A stretch of 64,000 nucleotides of DNA from SB15 sp964639245 (GTDB lineage Bacteria; Chloroflexota; Anaerolineae; Aggregatilineales; J027). Within the stretch, counting starts at the first letter, position 1, and every line of letters starts with the position of its first letter. This document shows positions 37,090-44,733 of this stretch, piece after piece. The notes beneath the pieces were generated by a model that was not told the DNA's origin, made no database searches, and worked only from the letters and a program-made list of their open reading frames with translations. The position numbers and the translations under genes are program-made. Where the stretch lies: contig CAZXCU010000004.1 of NCBI GenBank assembly GCA_964639245.1, positions 186,001 to 250,000 of the forward strand, read 5' to 3'.

Positions 37090-37134
37090 TTTTCGGTTCT
37101 CAGTTATCAGTATTTTTTACCGAAAACTGATAAC
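37090..37134. repeat. Interleaved inverted repeats between zinc-ribbon and VWA genes
   Basis: TTTTCGGT (37090-37097) matches ACCGAAAA (37119-37126), and GTTATCAGT (37103-37111) matches ACTGATAAC (37126-37134). The arms alternate A-B-A-B, so both hairpins cannot form at once. This may be two copies of a short repeat in opposite directions. Confidence 0.6.
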
Positions 37135-37137
37135 CGC

Positions 37138-37479
37138 TTACTCCTCTTTCCGACGGTCATCACCCGTGAGCAGCAAATTTGCTCCGTAAAACAGGCCGCC
37201 GCCCACGATCAACCCTGTTCCTAGTACGAGCGCGATAAACTGCGGGGTGTCATCCATCCCCAGCGCCGAAGCCGCAATTAAAATGCCTATAACGAACAAA
37301 GCAAGCGAAATCACATTCGGGGGTTGCTGTTTAAACCACGTCATAAAATCCGTGTTTTGCCGCACCGGATAGCCGCAATTTTTGCAGCGTGCATCCCCTA
37401 ATAAAATCGGCTTGCCACACCGACGGCAAGACTCAATTTTGGGCATAAGCGGGTCAGATTCGAGGCGTTTTTTGGTCAT
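37138..37479 (-). CDS. Zinc-ribbon membrane protein of unknown function
   Basis: 113 residues. Residues about 18-36 hold a CRRCGKPI...CKNCGYP zinc ribbon (two CxxC). Two hydrophobic segments follow (about 56-75 and 80-105), the last ending in basic/acidic residues. Such small proteins may regulate or anchor partners. It overlaps the Nudix gene by 26 bases. No specific function is claimed. Confidence 0.78.
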   Translation of the reverse strand: MTKKRLESDPLMPKIESCRRCGKPILLGDARCKNCGYPVRQNTDFMTWFKQQPPNVISLALFVIGILIAASALGMDDTPQFIALVLGTGLIVGGGLFYGANLLLTGDDRRKEE

Positions 37480-38023
37480 GAGCTTTTTGCAAATAGCCTA
37501 ATTCGTGCAAACTACGTCCGATGATGCCAAGTGAGGAAACATTGGTGATTTCCCCCCGGCACCACAAATTATACACATCCTCAATAGGCTTGAAATGAAT
37601 TGTCATGATTTCAGTAGATTCATGGTGGGTTTCGCTGGTATGTTCGGCGTTTTTTGCCAGATAGCCATGCACCCACCCGCAGCCCCGGTTGCCATCTTTG
37701 AAAAATTTCCCCAGTGAAACCCACTCCTCACTGCTGAGACCGGTTTCCTCAAGCAGTTCGCGTTTGGCGGTTTCTAGCGGGTCAGCTTCTTCGATATACC
37801 CCGCCGGAAGTTCTAACGACACCTGCTGCGGGCCGTGTTTATAATGCTCGACCATCGCCACGCGGCCTTCACGGTCAACCGCAAACATCATGACATAAGG
37901 AATCATCTCAATGCGGTAAAAATCCTCAATTTCGACTCCGTTGGGCAGTTTGACATGTTCCAACAGCAGACGTAACCATGAACTTTCATGCAAAATTGTT
38001 TGTTTGAGAACCTGCCAGTTCAC
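37454..38023 (-). CDS. Nudix hydrolase (ADP-ribose pyrophosphatase-like)
   Basis: 189 residues. The Nudix box G-x5-E-x7-REUxEExGU is present from Gly75 (GYIEEADPLETAKRELLEETG). The preceding ELPAG is typical of ADP-sugar diphosphatases. It hydrolyses ADP-ribose or other nucleoside diphosphate-X compounds. It begins next to the MoxR gene stop and overlaps the following zinc-ribbon gene. It probably has a housekeeping role within the MoxR-VWA operon. Confidence 0.93.
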   Translation of the reverse strand: MNWQVLKQTILHESSWLRLLLEHVKLPNGVEIEDFYRIEMIPYVMMFAVDREGRVAMVEHYKHGPQQVSLELPAGYIEEADPLETAKRELLEETGLSSEEWVSLGKFFKDGNRGCGWVHGYLAKNAEHTSETHHESTEIMTIHFKPIEDVYNLWCRGEITNVSSLGIIGRSLHELGYLQKAHDQKTPRI

Positions 38024-39049
38024 TTAGTTCCAGCTCCCGCCGCCCAAACGTCCGCCCTTACGACGGTTGCTCATCCCGCGTTCATCCGCATTGCCGGACA
38101 AGCGCCGTTTGGCTTTTTGCGCGTCGGATTCATGCTTTAACAGCACCGTGAGCGTATCTTCAAGCATTTTCTGGTCAATGTTATCCGCGTTGAGCATCAC
38201 CAGCGCTTTTGCCCAGTCAATCGTTTCAGACACACTCGGATTTTTCTTTAAATCCATCTGCCGCAAACTCTGGACAACCCGCACCGCTTCCGCTGCGAGT
38301 TTTTCGCTCATTTCAGGAATTTTCGTCCGTACAATCGAGAGTTCGGATTCGTAATTCGGGTAATCAATGAACATATACAAACATCGGCGTTTAAGCGCTT
38401 CGGACAGTTCACGGGTATTGTTGCTGGTCAACATGACTACCGGATGATGGCGGGCGGTAATTGTGCCAATTTCTGGAACGGTCACTTGAAAGTCAGAGAG
38501 GACTTCCAGCAAAAACGCTTCAAATTCGGCATCAGCACGGTCAATTTCATCAATTAACAGCACCACAGGTTCATCGGATTGAATCGCCTTGAGCAAAGGA
38601 CGCGCCAGCAAAAACCGTTCGGAAAAGAAAATATCTTCCTCTTGGGCAATACGGTCAGCCGCTTCGGTCAACGATTGGGCTTTTTCTAGCACCACGTTCA
38701 ATTTATCGCGCAGCAATTGGGTATACAGCATTTGTTTGGCATATTCCCATTCGTAGAGCGCTTTGCTTTCGTCTAACCCTTCATAACACTGCAAGCGGAT
38801 TAAGGGGCGACTGGTGGCTTTAGCATAGACTTTTGCCAGTTCGGTTTTCCCCACACCCGCAGGCCCTTCCAGCAAAAGCGGCTTATTCAACTGCTGCGCG
38901 AGGAACACGACTGTTGAAATTGCATCAGTAGCAATATACTGCTGGCGTTCCAGCGCAGATTTAAGATCTTTGACATTTCTAAACAAGGGAAAATCCTTTT
39001 TAGGCTCGGTATTGTTAATTTCGATTGTAGCACCATGTGAAGTTGTCAC
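38024..39049 (-). CDS. MoxR-family AAA+ ATPase
   Basis: 341 residues. Walker A GPAGVGKTE at 62-70, Walker B LLIDEIDRA, sensor-1 LTSN and an arginine region (ALKRRCLYMFIDYP) give a complete AAA+ core; the C-terminal tail is Gly/Arg-rich. MoxR ATPases act with VWA partners (gene at 35688) as chaperones. The start is GTG at 39049, with no strong ribosome site. Confidence 0.92.
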   Translation of the reverse strand: MTTSHGATIEINNTEPKKDFPLFRNVKDLKSALERQQYIATDAISTVVFLAQQLNKPLLLEGPAGVGKTELAKVYAKATSRPLIRLQCYEGLDESKALYEWEYAKQMLYTQLLRDKLNVVLEKAQSLTEAADRIAQEEDIFFSERFLLARPLLKAIQSDEPVVLLIDEIDRADAEFEAFLLEVLSDFQVTVPEIGTITARHHPVVMLTSNNTRELSEALKRRCLYMFIDYPNYESELSIVRTKIPEMSEKLAAEAVRVVQSLRQMDLKKNPSVSETIDWAKALVMLNADNIDQKMLEDTLTVLLKHESDAQKAKRRLSGNADERGMSNRRKGGRLGGGSWN

Positions 39050-39086
39050 AAAATAGGACAGGCCAAACTTCTCATGAGCGCTTCAC

Positions 39087-39773
39087 TTAATCTTCTAGTT
39101 TATAGCCCACGCCCCACACCGTTTCGATGCTGGCATGGCTGCCTTTGAGTTTGTGCCGCAAATGAGCAATATGCACATCAACAGTGCGGGTTTCCCCGTA
39201 GAAATCAAACCCCCACACCAATTCCAGCAGTTTTTCGCGGCTCAAGACCAACCCTTTATTTTCGATGAGCGTAAGCAGTAAATCAAATTCTTTGGTACGC
39301 AAATCAATGGCTTGGTCATTCACTTTGACCATGCGGCGGGCCGGGTCAACCATTAAATTTTTCAGGCGCATCGGGGTGTTATCAGGATTCGCCGACGGAC
39401 GACGCGCATCGGTACGGCGCAAAATGGCCTTTACACGGGCAACCAGTTCACGCGGGTTAAACGGCTTGGTCATGTAATCGTCTGCGCCCAATTCCAAACC
39501 CACAATTTTGTCTATATCATCATCACGGGCGGTCAGCATCAAAATCGGCAGGTCGGACTGCGCCCTAACCCGTTTACACACTTCCCACCCGTCCAATTTG
39601 GGCAGCATCAAATCCAGCACCATAAAATCGGGCTGGTCAGATTCGACCATCGCTAAGGCGGAGAGACCGTCTTCCGCACTGATAATGCGAAAACCTTCCT
39701 GTCGCAAATATAAACTGGCAAGGTCAATAATGTTGCGCTCGTCGTCTACCAATAAAATCAATTCATCGCTCAT
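39087..39773 (-). CDS. OmpR/PhoB-family response regulator
   Basis: 228 residues. Receiver 1-120 with D10/D11, phospho-acceptor D54, T81 and K103; then an OmpR-type winged helix (about 130-225, TKEFDLLLTLIENKGLVLSR, then RTVDVHIAHLRHKL). It is a DNA-binding transcription factor. No sensor kinase is adjacent, so it is an orphan here. It lies between the MoxR gene and the histidine operon on the same strand. Confidence 0.93.
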   Translation of the reverse strand: MSDELILLVDDERNIIDLASLYLRQEGFRIISAEDGLSALAMVESDQPDFMVLDLMLPKLDGWEVCKRVRAQSDLPILMLTARDDDIDKIVGLELGADDYMTKPFNPRELVARVKAILRRTDARRPSANPDNTPMRLKNLMVDPARRMVKVNDQAIDLRTKEFDLLLTLIENKGLVLSREKLLELVWGFDFYGETRTVDVHIAHLRHKLKGSHASIETVWGVGYKLED

Positions 39774-39852
39774 ATACGGGTCTCTCCTTTATCATATAAT
39801 GTCTCAAGCTCCCTTGCACCTACCCAAACGGCTAGGGACGATCCATTAGCGC

Positions 39853-40140
39853 TTACTTCCGATGTCGTTCCGCCAAGACAGCCTCAACCTGCTCCCATGT
39901 TAGGCCGCGTGCCACCAACAATACCGTACTGTGATACACCAAATCAGCGAGTTCGCCCAGCAATTCCTCGTCAGTTTGGGCAAGCGCAGCTACCGCCACT
40001 TCAACTCCTTCCTCGCCCACTTTTTGCGCGATACGGGGCAACCCCGCCTGCAAAAGTTTATTGGTATAGGAGTCTGGCTGAGGCGCATTTTTGCGTTCCT
40101 GCACAATAGTTTGTAAATAGGAAATCATCTCACCCGCCAT
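39853..40140 (-). CDS. hisE: Phosphoribosyl-ATP pyrophosphatase HisE
   Basis: 95 residues, usual length. MazG-like helices with the metal-binding block KVGEEGVEVAVAAL and ELADLVYH. It hydrolyses PR-ATP to PR-AMP, the second step of histidine synthesis. It overlaps hisI by 11 bases and is the last gene of the operon. Confidence 0.94.
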   Translation of the reverse strand: MAGEMISYLQTIVQERKNAPQPDSYTNKLLQAGLPRIAQKVGEEGVEVAVAALAQTDEELLGELADLVYHSTVLLVARGLTWEQVEAVLAERHRK

Positions 40141-40471
40141 TGGTTAGCTCCTCTAGGCTGCGAAAAAAACAAGAATATGCTCCGGTATGGCACGCTGCAC
40201 CGAGAGGATCCACCTGAATCAGCAGAACATCCGCGTCGCAGTCCACCCGAATCTCCATGACTTTTTGTGTGTTGCCACTGGTTGCGCCCTTATGCCAGAG
40301 TTCTTGACGACTGCGACTCCAGAATACGGTTTCGCCTGTTTGTTCGGTAAGGCGCAGCGATTCCCGATTCATCCATGCCATCATCAACACCTGCCCCGTC
40401 TGATAGTGCTGAACAATCGCCGGAATCAAGCCATTTTCATCGTAGTGAAGGTCGTTTGCGACACCACTCAT
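40130..40471 (-). CDS. hisI: Phosphoribosyl-AMP cyclohydrolase HisI
   Basis: 113 residues. Signature blocks MMAWMNRESL, WSRSRQELWHKGATSGN, the metal site DCDADVLL (DxDxD) and CHTGAYSC (Cys ligands). It opens the purine ring of PR-AMP, step 3 of the pathway. It overlaps hisF by 4 bases and hisE by 11. Here HisI and HisE are separate proteins. Confidence 0.94.
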   Translation of the reverse strand: MSGVANDLHYDENGLIPAIVQHYQTGQVLMMAWMNRESLRLTEQTGETVFWSRSRQELWHKGATSGNTQKVMEIRVDCDADVLLIQVDPLGAACHTGAYSCFFRSLEELTNGG

Positions 40472-41244
40472 ATCAGGCTCTCCCGATTAATCGGACGGAC
40501 AGGCACACCTTCGCCAGCAAGGTAGTCTTTCACCTGCTGGATACTGAGTTGTTTGTAATGGAATAAACTTGCAGCAAGGGCGGCATCCGCGTTGGCAGTG
40601 GTTAGCGCTGCTTTAAAATCTTCCAATTTACCTGCCCCACCCGATGCAATCACAGGAATATGCACACCATCGGTAATAGCCTGTGTGAGTTCAATATCAT
40701 ACCCGATTTGTGTCCCGTCCCGATCCATACTGGTCAGAAGAATTTCGCCCGCGCCGCGTCTTTCGGCTTCTTTAGCCCAAGCCACCGCTTCCCATTCCGT
40801 TGGAGTCCGCCCGCCTGCGATATGCACGATAAATTGTCCTTTCACACGGCGCGGGTCAATCGCCACGACAATACATTGGCTGCCAAAAATGCGTGCGCCT
40901 TCGGAAATCAGTTCGGGGTTTTTAATCGCAGCGCTGTTGATGCTGACTTTATCCGCACCTGCCCGCAGGACTTGGCGAATGTCTTCCACCGTGCGAATCC
41001 CGCCCCCCACACAAAAGGGGATGAAAATGTTATCCGCCACGCGCTGCACCACATCCAGCAAAATATCGCGTTCCTCATGGGTAGCGGTGATGTCTAGCAA
41101 AGTGAGTTCGTCCGCCCCTTCACGGTCATAGACGATGGCCTGTTCTACCGGGTCGCCGGCATCGCGTAAATTGACAAAATTCACGCCCTTCACCACCCGC
41201 CCATGTTGAATATCAAGACAGGGGATAATTCGTTTGGTTAGCAT
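40468..41244 (-). CDS. hisF: Imidazole glycerol phosphate synthase cyclase HisF
   Basis: 258 residues, a (beta/alpha)8 barrel. Catalytic Asp in IPCLDI near residue 11, phosphate loops GGGIRTVEDI and ASGGAGKLEDF. With HisH (42283) it makes imidazole glycerol phosphate and AICAR. Here hisH and hisF are separated by two inserted genes. It overlaps the GNAT gene by 7 bases. Confidence 0.96.
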   Translation of the reverse strand: MLTKRIIPCLDIQHGRVVKGVNFVNLRDAGDPVEQAIVYDREGADELTLLDITATHEERDILLDVVQRVADNIFIPFCVGGGIRTVEDIRQVLRAGADKVSINSAAIKNPELISEGARIFGSQCIVVAIDPRRVKGQFIVHIAGGRTPTEWEAVAWAKEAERRGAGEILLTSMDRDGTQIGYDIELTQAITDGVHIPVIASGGAGKLEDFKAALTTANADAALAASLFHYKQLSIQQVKDYLAGEGVPVRPINRESLI

Positions 41245-41747
41245 AGTTTTAACACCATCAAATCTTCATCATAATACTGCTCACCGACCTTTAAAGCGCG
41301 GGGTTCTGTACCGTACAATTCAAAACCCAGTCCGATATACAACCGACGGGCAGACGCATTGGTTGAAACCACTGTCAGGTGAATCTGTACCAAGCCCTCA
41401 ATCATTCTGGCGCGGGTAATCGCCGCTTGCATCAATTGTTTGCCGATACCCTGTCCGCGCATCGTCGAATCCACGTACATGCCCCAGATTATGCCCTTGT
41501 GGTGGGTTTTGAGGCGGGTTTCGCGGTAAAAGCCGACCATCCCAACCAATGTGCCATCCGCCCACCCCCCCAGCGTAAATTTTTCGGGTTGGTCAGCAAT
41601 ACGTGGCTTGAGTTCCTCCACAGGACGGTCTTTTTCCTCCTCATACGATGAGCCAAACGCCTCCGGGTTTTGCCGTAAGCCCTGTAAGCGTAACCTGGCA
41701 TAGGCTTCCACATCGTTTTCAGTGAACGGGCGAATTTCAAGCATCAA
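41238..41747 (-). CDS. GNAT acetyltransferase
   Basis: 169 residues. GNAT motifs: N-terminal IRPFTENDVEAYARLRL, beta4 then the acetyl-CoA loop DSTMRGQGIGKQLMQAA (RGxGIG) and ASARRLYIGLGFELYGTEP. It acetylates a small molecule or protein amine with acetyl-CoA. It is embedded in the his operon, overlapping the phosphatase and hisF, yet no histidine step needs it. Confidence 0.9.
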   Translation of the reverse strand: MMLEIRPFTENDVEAYARLRLQGLRQNPEAFGSSYEEEKDRPVEELKPRIADQPEKFTLGGWADGTLVGMVGFYRETRLKTHHKGIIWGMYVDSTMRGQGIGKQLMQAAITRARMIEGLVQIHLTVVSTNASARRLYIGLGFELYGTEPRALKVGEQYYDEDLMVLKLC

Positions 41748-42279
41748 TTAGCCTCATTTCTGGTAGCGACAGTATTTTATAATCCGGCAATTTCAATGAC
41801 TGCCAGAAAGGAAAGGGGTCGAGTCCCATCAAGCGGCAAATGAACAAGGTCATCACCGTCCCATGGGTGACGATAGCGAGTGATTGCTCAGGATATTGAT
41901 TGAGCGCGGCTTTCACCGCATCCGTAAAACGCGCATGGGCTTGATTGGCAGTTTCCGCTCCAAAAACCAATTCTCGTGGGTTAGCGAAAAATTGAGCGAC
42001 TTTGGCCTCAAAATCCTCCACAAATGGACGCGGATGCTCATGCAAATTGGGCAGCGCCAGACGCGGTTTTCCCCATGTTTTTTCCAGCATCATCCCCGTT
42101 TGAATGGCTTTGGGTTCATCGCTGGTGATGATGACCTTCGGCATAATATTTTTGGTTTTGAGTGTTTGCGCCAGTAACACCGCTTGTTCCCGCCCTTGTG
42201 ATGAAAGAGTCCATTCGCGGGCGGGTTTGTCCGGTTGAATTTCGGGTTGGGCGTGGCGAATCAAAATCAACTGTACCAT
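41737..42279 (-). CDS. Histidine-phosphatase superfamily protein, candidate histidinol-phosphatase
   Basis: 180 residues. Catalytic RHA at 8-10 and second His139 in VTHGTVM, the usual phosphoglycerate-mutase/phosphohistidine-phosphatase core. The family removes phosphate from small molecules or proteins through a phospho-His intermediate. It sits between hisH and the GNAT, overlapping the latter by 11 bases. The operon lacks any recognised histidinol-phosphatase, so this could fill that step. That is inference from location only. Confidence 0.88.
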   Translation of the reverse strand: MVQLILIRHAQPEIQPDKPAREWTLSSQGREQAVLLAQTLKTKNIMPKVIITSDEPKAIQTGMMLEKTWGKPRLALPNLHEHPRPFVEDFEAKVAQFFANPRELVFGAETANQAHARFTDAVKAALNQYPEQSLAIVTHGTVMTLFICRLMGLDPFPFWQSLKLPDYKILSLPEMRLIDA

Positions 42280-42282
42280 TCG

Positions 42283-42885
42283 CTACATCTCACAGAAATT
42301 TTTGAGCAAACGCAGTCCTACCTGCTGGCTTTTTTCGGGGTGAAATTGTGCGCCAAAAATGTTGTCCCGCCCGATGATGGATGGATATGAATACCCATAA
42401 TCGGTGGTCGCAATCACACAATCCGAAGGCATCTCCGCCGCATGGTAACTGTGAACGAAATACGCATAGCTGTTTTCGGTGGGAATCCCGTGCATGATGG
42501 GATGGGTACTCGCGTGGGTTAATTGATTCCAGCCCATGTGTGGGACTTTACCCGCAATCTCAAAACGCACACATCGTCCCGGTAACAGCCCCAATCCTGC
42601 GGAGAGTCCATCTTCTTCGCTGGTTTCGAGTAAAAATTGCATCCCCAAGCAAATCCCTAAAATGGGAATACCCTTGTTCGCTGCGTCATGTAAAAATTCC
42701 ACAAAACCCTGTTCATGGAGTTTATCCATGCCGGGGCGAAATGCGCCCACCCCCGGCAAAATGAGTTTTTCCGCGCTGGCAAGTTCGGCGGGAGATGTGG
42801 CAAGCCGCATGTCCGCACCGAGAAATTTCATGGCGTTGGCAACGCTGCGAATGTTGCTCGCGCCATAGTCAATCACGCCTATCAT
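42283..42885 (-). CDS. hisH: Imidazole glycerol phosphate synthase glutaminase HisH
   Basis: 200 residues, class I glutamine amidotransferase. Nucleophile Cys79 in GICLGMQ, and His182 and Glu184 in FHPEKS complete the triad. It supplies ammonia to HisF. Separated from hisB by a 39-base gap carrying the TAGGGG repeat, and close (3 bases) to the phosphatase gene. Confidence 0.95.
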   Translation of the reverse strand: MIGVIDYGASNIRSVANAMKFLGADMRLATSPAELASAEKLILPGVGAFRPGMDKLHEQGFVEFLHDAANKGIPILGICLGMQFLLETSEEDGLSAGLGLLPGRCVRFEIAGKVPHMGWNQLTHASTHPIMHGIPTENSYAYFVHSYHAAEMPSDCVIATTDYGYSYPSIIGRDNIFGAQFHPEKSQQVGLRLLKNFCEM

Positions 42886-42905
42886 GTGTTTTGCTCCATT
42901 TTTAA

Positions 42906-42927
42906 GGGCAGGAAGTCCCCGCCCCTA
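42906..42927 (-). repeat. TAGGGG-type dispersed repeat at the hisB stop codon
   Basis: On the minus strand the hisB stop codon TAG (42925-42927) is the first three bases of TAGGGGCGGGGACTTCCTGC, followed by CC. A 7-bp hairpin (GGGCGGG with CCTGCCC) can form. Related copies end hisD (44731) and lie at 22465. Confidence 0.6.
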
Positions 42928-43518
42928 CTTTTCGATTAATGTGCCTTTGGTACTGGGAACCCCACTGCGGCGCGAATCGTGTTGTGTTGCCATGTCCAAC
43001 GCCCGCCCCAGCGCCTTGAACAGACCCTCTGCCATATGGTGGTCATCGCGTCCATATAAAACCTGTGCATGAAGATTCATCCGTGCATGAACGCTCAAAC
43101 TTTCAAACACATGTTGTACCATCGCGGTAGGCATGGTGCCGAGCATCGGCGCAACAAACGGCGCGTTAAACACCGCAAAAGGCCGTCCGCTTAAATCGAT
43201 CACCACCCGCGCCAGTGCTTCATCCATCGGCACATAGGCATAGCCCATGCGAGTAATGCCAGCGCGTGCGCCGAGGGCTTTATCAATGGCCTGCCCCAAA
43301 GCAATAGCCACATCCTCAACCGTATGGTGTGCGTCGATATGCAAATCACCCTGTGCTTCAATCCCCAAGTCCATCAGGCCATGCACCGCCACATGATGCA
43401 ACATATGGTCATAAAAGCCGACTCCAGTGCTGATTTGGGCTTGGCCTGTGCCATCCAAGTTCAAGCGAACAGTGATATTCGTTTCGTTGGTCTTACGTTC
43501 AATCTGCGCGATTCTCAT
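42925..43518 (-). CDS. hisB: Imidazoleglycerol-phosphate dehydratase HisB
   Basis: 197 residues. Two copies of the metal-binding block DAHHTVEDVA and DHHMAEGLFKA confirm the dehydratase (IGPD). No HAD-type phosphatase domain is fused, unlike E. coli HisB. It overlaps hisC by 4 bases. The stop codon is supplied by the TAGGGG repeat. Confidence 0.96.
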   Translation of the reverse strand: MRIAQIERKTNETNITVRLNLDGTGQAQISTGVGFYDHMLHHVAVHGLMDLGIEAQGDLHIDAHHTVEDVAIALGQAIDKALGARAGITRMGYAYVPMDEALARVVIDLSGRPFAVFNAPFVAPMLGTMPTAMVQHVFESLSVHARMNLHAQVLYGRDDHHMAEGLFKALGRALDMATQHDSRRSGVPSTKGTLIEK

Positions 43519-44651
43519 GCCAGCTCCTTGAGGGCAGTAATGAGTTGGTCGGTTTGTTCCGCCGTACCAATGCTTATCCGAAAATGATTTTCCAGCCCTT
43601 TTTTGGCAAAATAGCGAACTAAAATGCCACGCTGGGCAAGTTTGGCCTTGAGTTCGGCGGCTGGCTGATTCAACACCTCCACCAGAATAAAATTGGCTTG
43701 GCTGCCCGGAAAGGCGCTTAACCCATCAATGGGCGCGAGTTCTGCGTACAAACGGTCACGTTCCGCCAACATTTTTTGGACATTGGCGTTCAGATAATCC
43801 AAATCATCCAGACTCGCTAGCGCTGCTGCTTCTGCTGCCACATTGATATTATACGGTTGTTTAATTGCCATCATGTAACGGGCAACTTGCGGCGCAACCA
43901 CCCCGTAGCCCACCCGTAACCCTGCCAACCCTGCCCATTTGCTAAAAGTACGTAACACCACCAGATTCGGGTGTTGATCAACCCAATGGGCGCTGTTTTT
44001 TGCGCCAAATTCGGCCTCCAGATTGGGTGCAGCAAAGGCAATATACGCCTCATCCAACAAAACAATCGTGTTCAAGCGCAGCAGACGTTCAAGCGCATTC
44101 GGCGCAAGATACAACCCATCGGGATTATTCGGGGCGCATAGTGTGACCATTTTCGCGTTGTGGTGAATAACCGCCGCTTCGACGGCATCCAGATCCATTT
44201 GAAAATCTGTACCACGCTCAATCACCACTTCCTGCACGCCGTAAATTTGCGCCAGAAAGGTATACATCCCGAAGGTGGGCGTGCTGTTAATCATTACATC
44301 ACCCGGCGAGAAAAACAGTTTGAACAAAACTTCAATCAATTCATCTGCCCCTGCCCCTGTAACGACCATTTCAGTGTCGACTCCCAATTTTTCAGCGAGT
44401 TTTTCACGTAACAGGGTGCTGCCGGGGTCGGGGTAAATGGGAACTTCGGTATTACCTAACCGGGCGAGCGCTTGATAAGCACGCGGGGATGGCCCGTAGG
44501 GGTTTTCATTGGCATCCAATTTGACAATTTTATCAATTGGAATGCCTAGCTCCGCGCTGAGGACAGGAAATGGCTTAATCGGAACATAGGGAGTCATACG
44601 GACAATTTCGGGCCGCATGAGATTTTCAACAGTATTCGTGGGCGTAATCAT
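43515..44651 (-). CDS. hisC: Histidinol-phosphate aminotransferase HisC
   Basis: 378 residues, fold-type I PLP enzyme. Pyridoxal-lysine block RTFSKWAGLAGLRVGYG, ANENPYGP near the start, LDEAYIAFA before the Lys. It converts imidazole acetol phosphate to histidinol phosphate. The ATG at 44651 is preceded by AGAGG; a later ATG at codon 12 is possible. It overlaps hisB. Confidence 0.95.
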   Translation of the reverse strand: MITPTNTVENLMRPEIVRMTPYVPIKPFPVLSAELGIPIDKIVKLDANENPYGPSPRAYQALARLGNTEVPIYPDPGSTLLREKLAEKLGVDTEMVVTGAGADELIEVLFKLFFSPGDVMINSTPTFGMYTFLAQIYGVQEVVIERGTDFQMDLDAVEAAVIHHNAKMVTLCAPNNPDGLYLAPNALERLLRLNTIVLLDEAYIAFAAPNLEAEFGAKNSAHWVDQHPNLVVLRTFSKWAGLAGLRVGYGVVAPQVARYMMAIKQPYNINVAAEAAALASLDDLDYLNANVQKMLAERDRLYAELAPIDGLSAFPGSQANFILVEVLNQPAAELKAKLAQRGILVRYFAKKGLENHFRISIGTAEQTDQLITALKELA

Positions 44652-44709
44652 TTTTTGCCTCTCAAAGGGTTAAAACCCCTCGTCTAAAATGATGCTGTTT
44701 ATAAGCAAA

Positions 44710-44733
44710 GGCGGGTCAGAGACCACACCCCTA
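44710..44733 (-). repeat. TAGGGG-type dispersed repeat at the hisD stop codon
   Basis: On the minus strand the hisD stop TAG (44731-44733) begins TAGGGGTGTGGTCTCTGACC, continuing CGCC. A short hairpin GGTC-TCT-GACC can form. Related to the copies at 42906-42927 and 22464-22480. Confidence 0.55.

Noticed and set aside
36399..37130. 243-codon open frame on the plus strand
   Set aside because: Antisense to the VWA gene, composed of low-complexity His/Leu-rich sequence, without a plausible start site.
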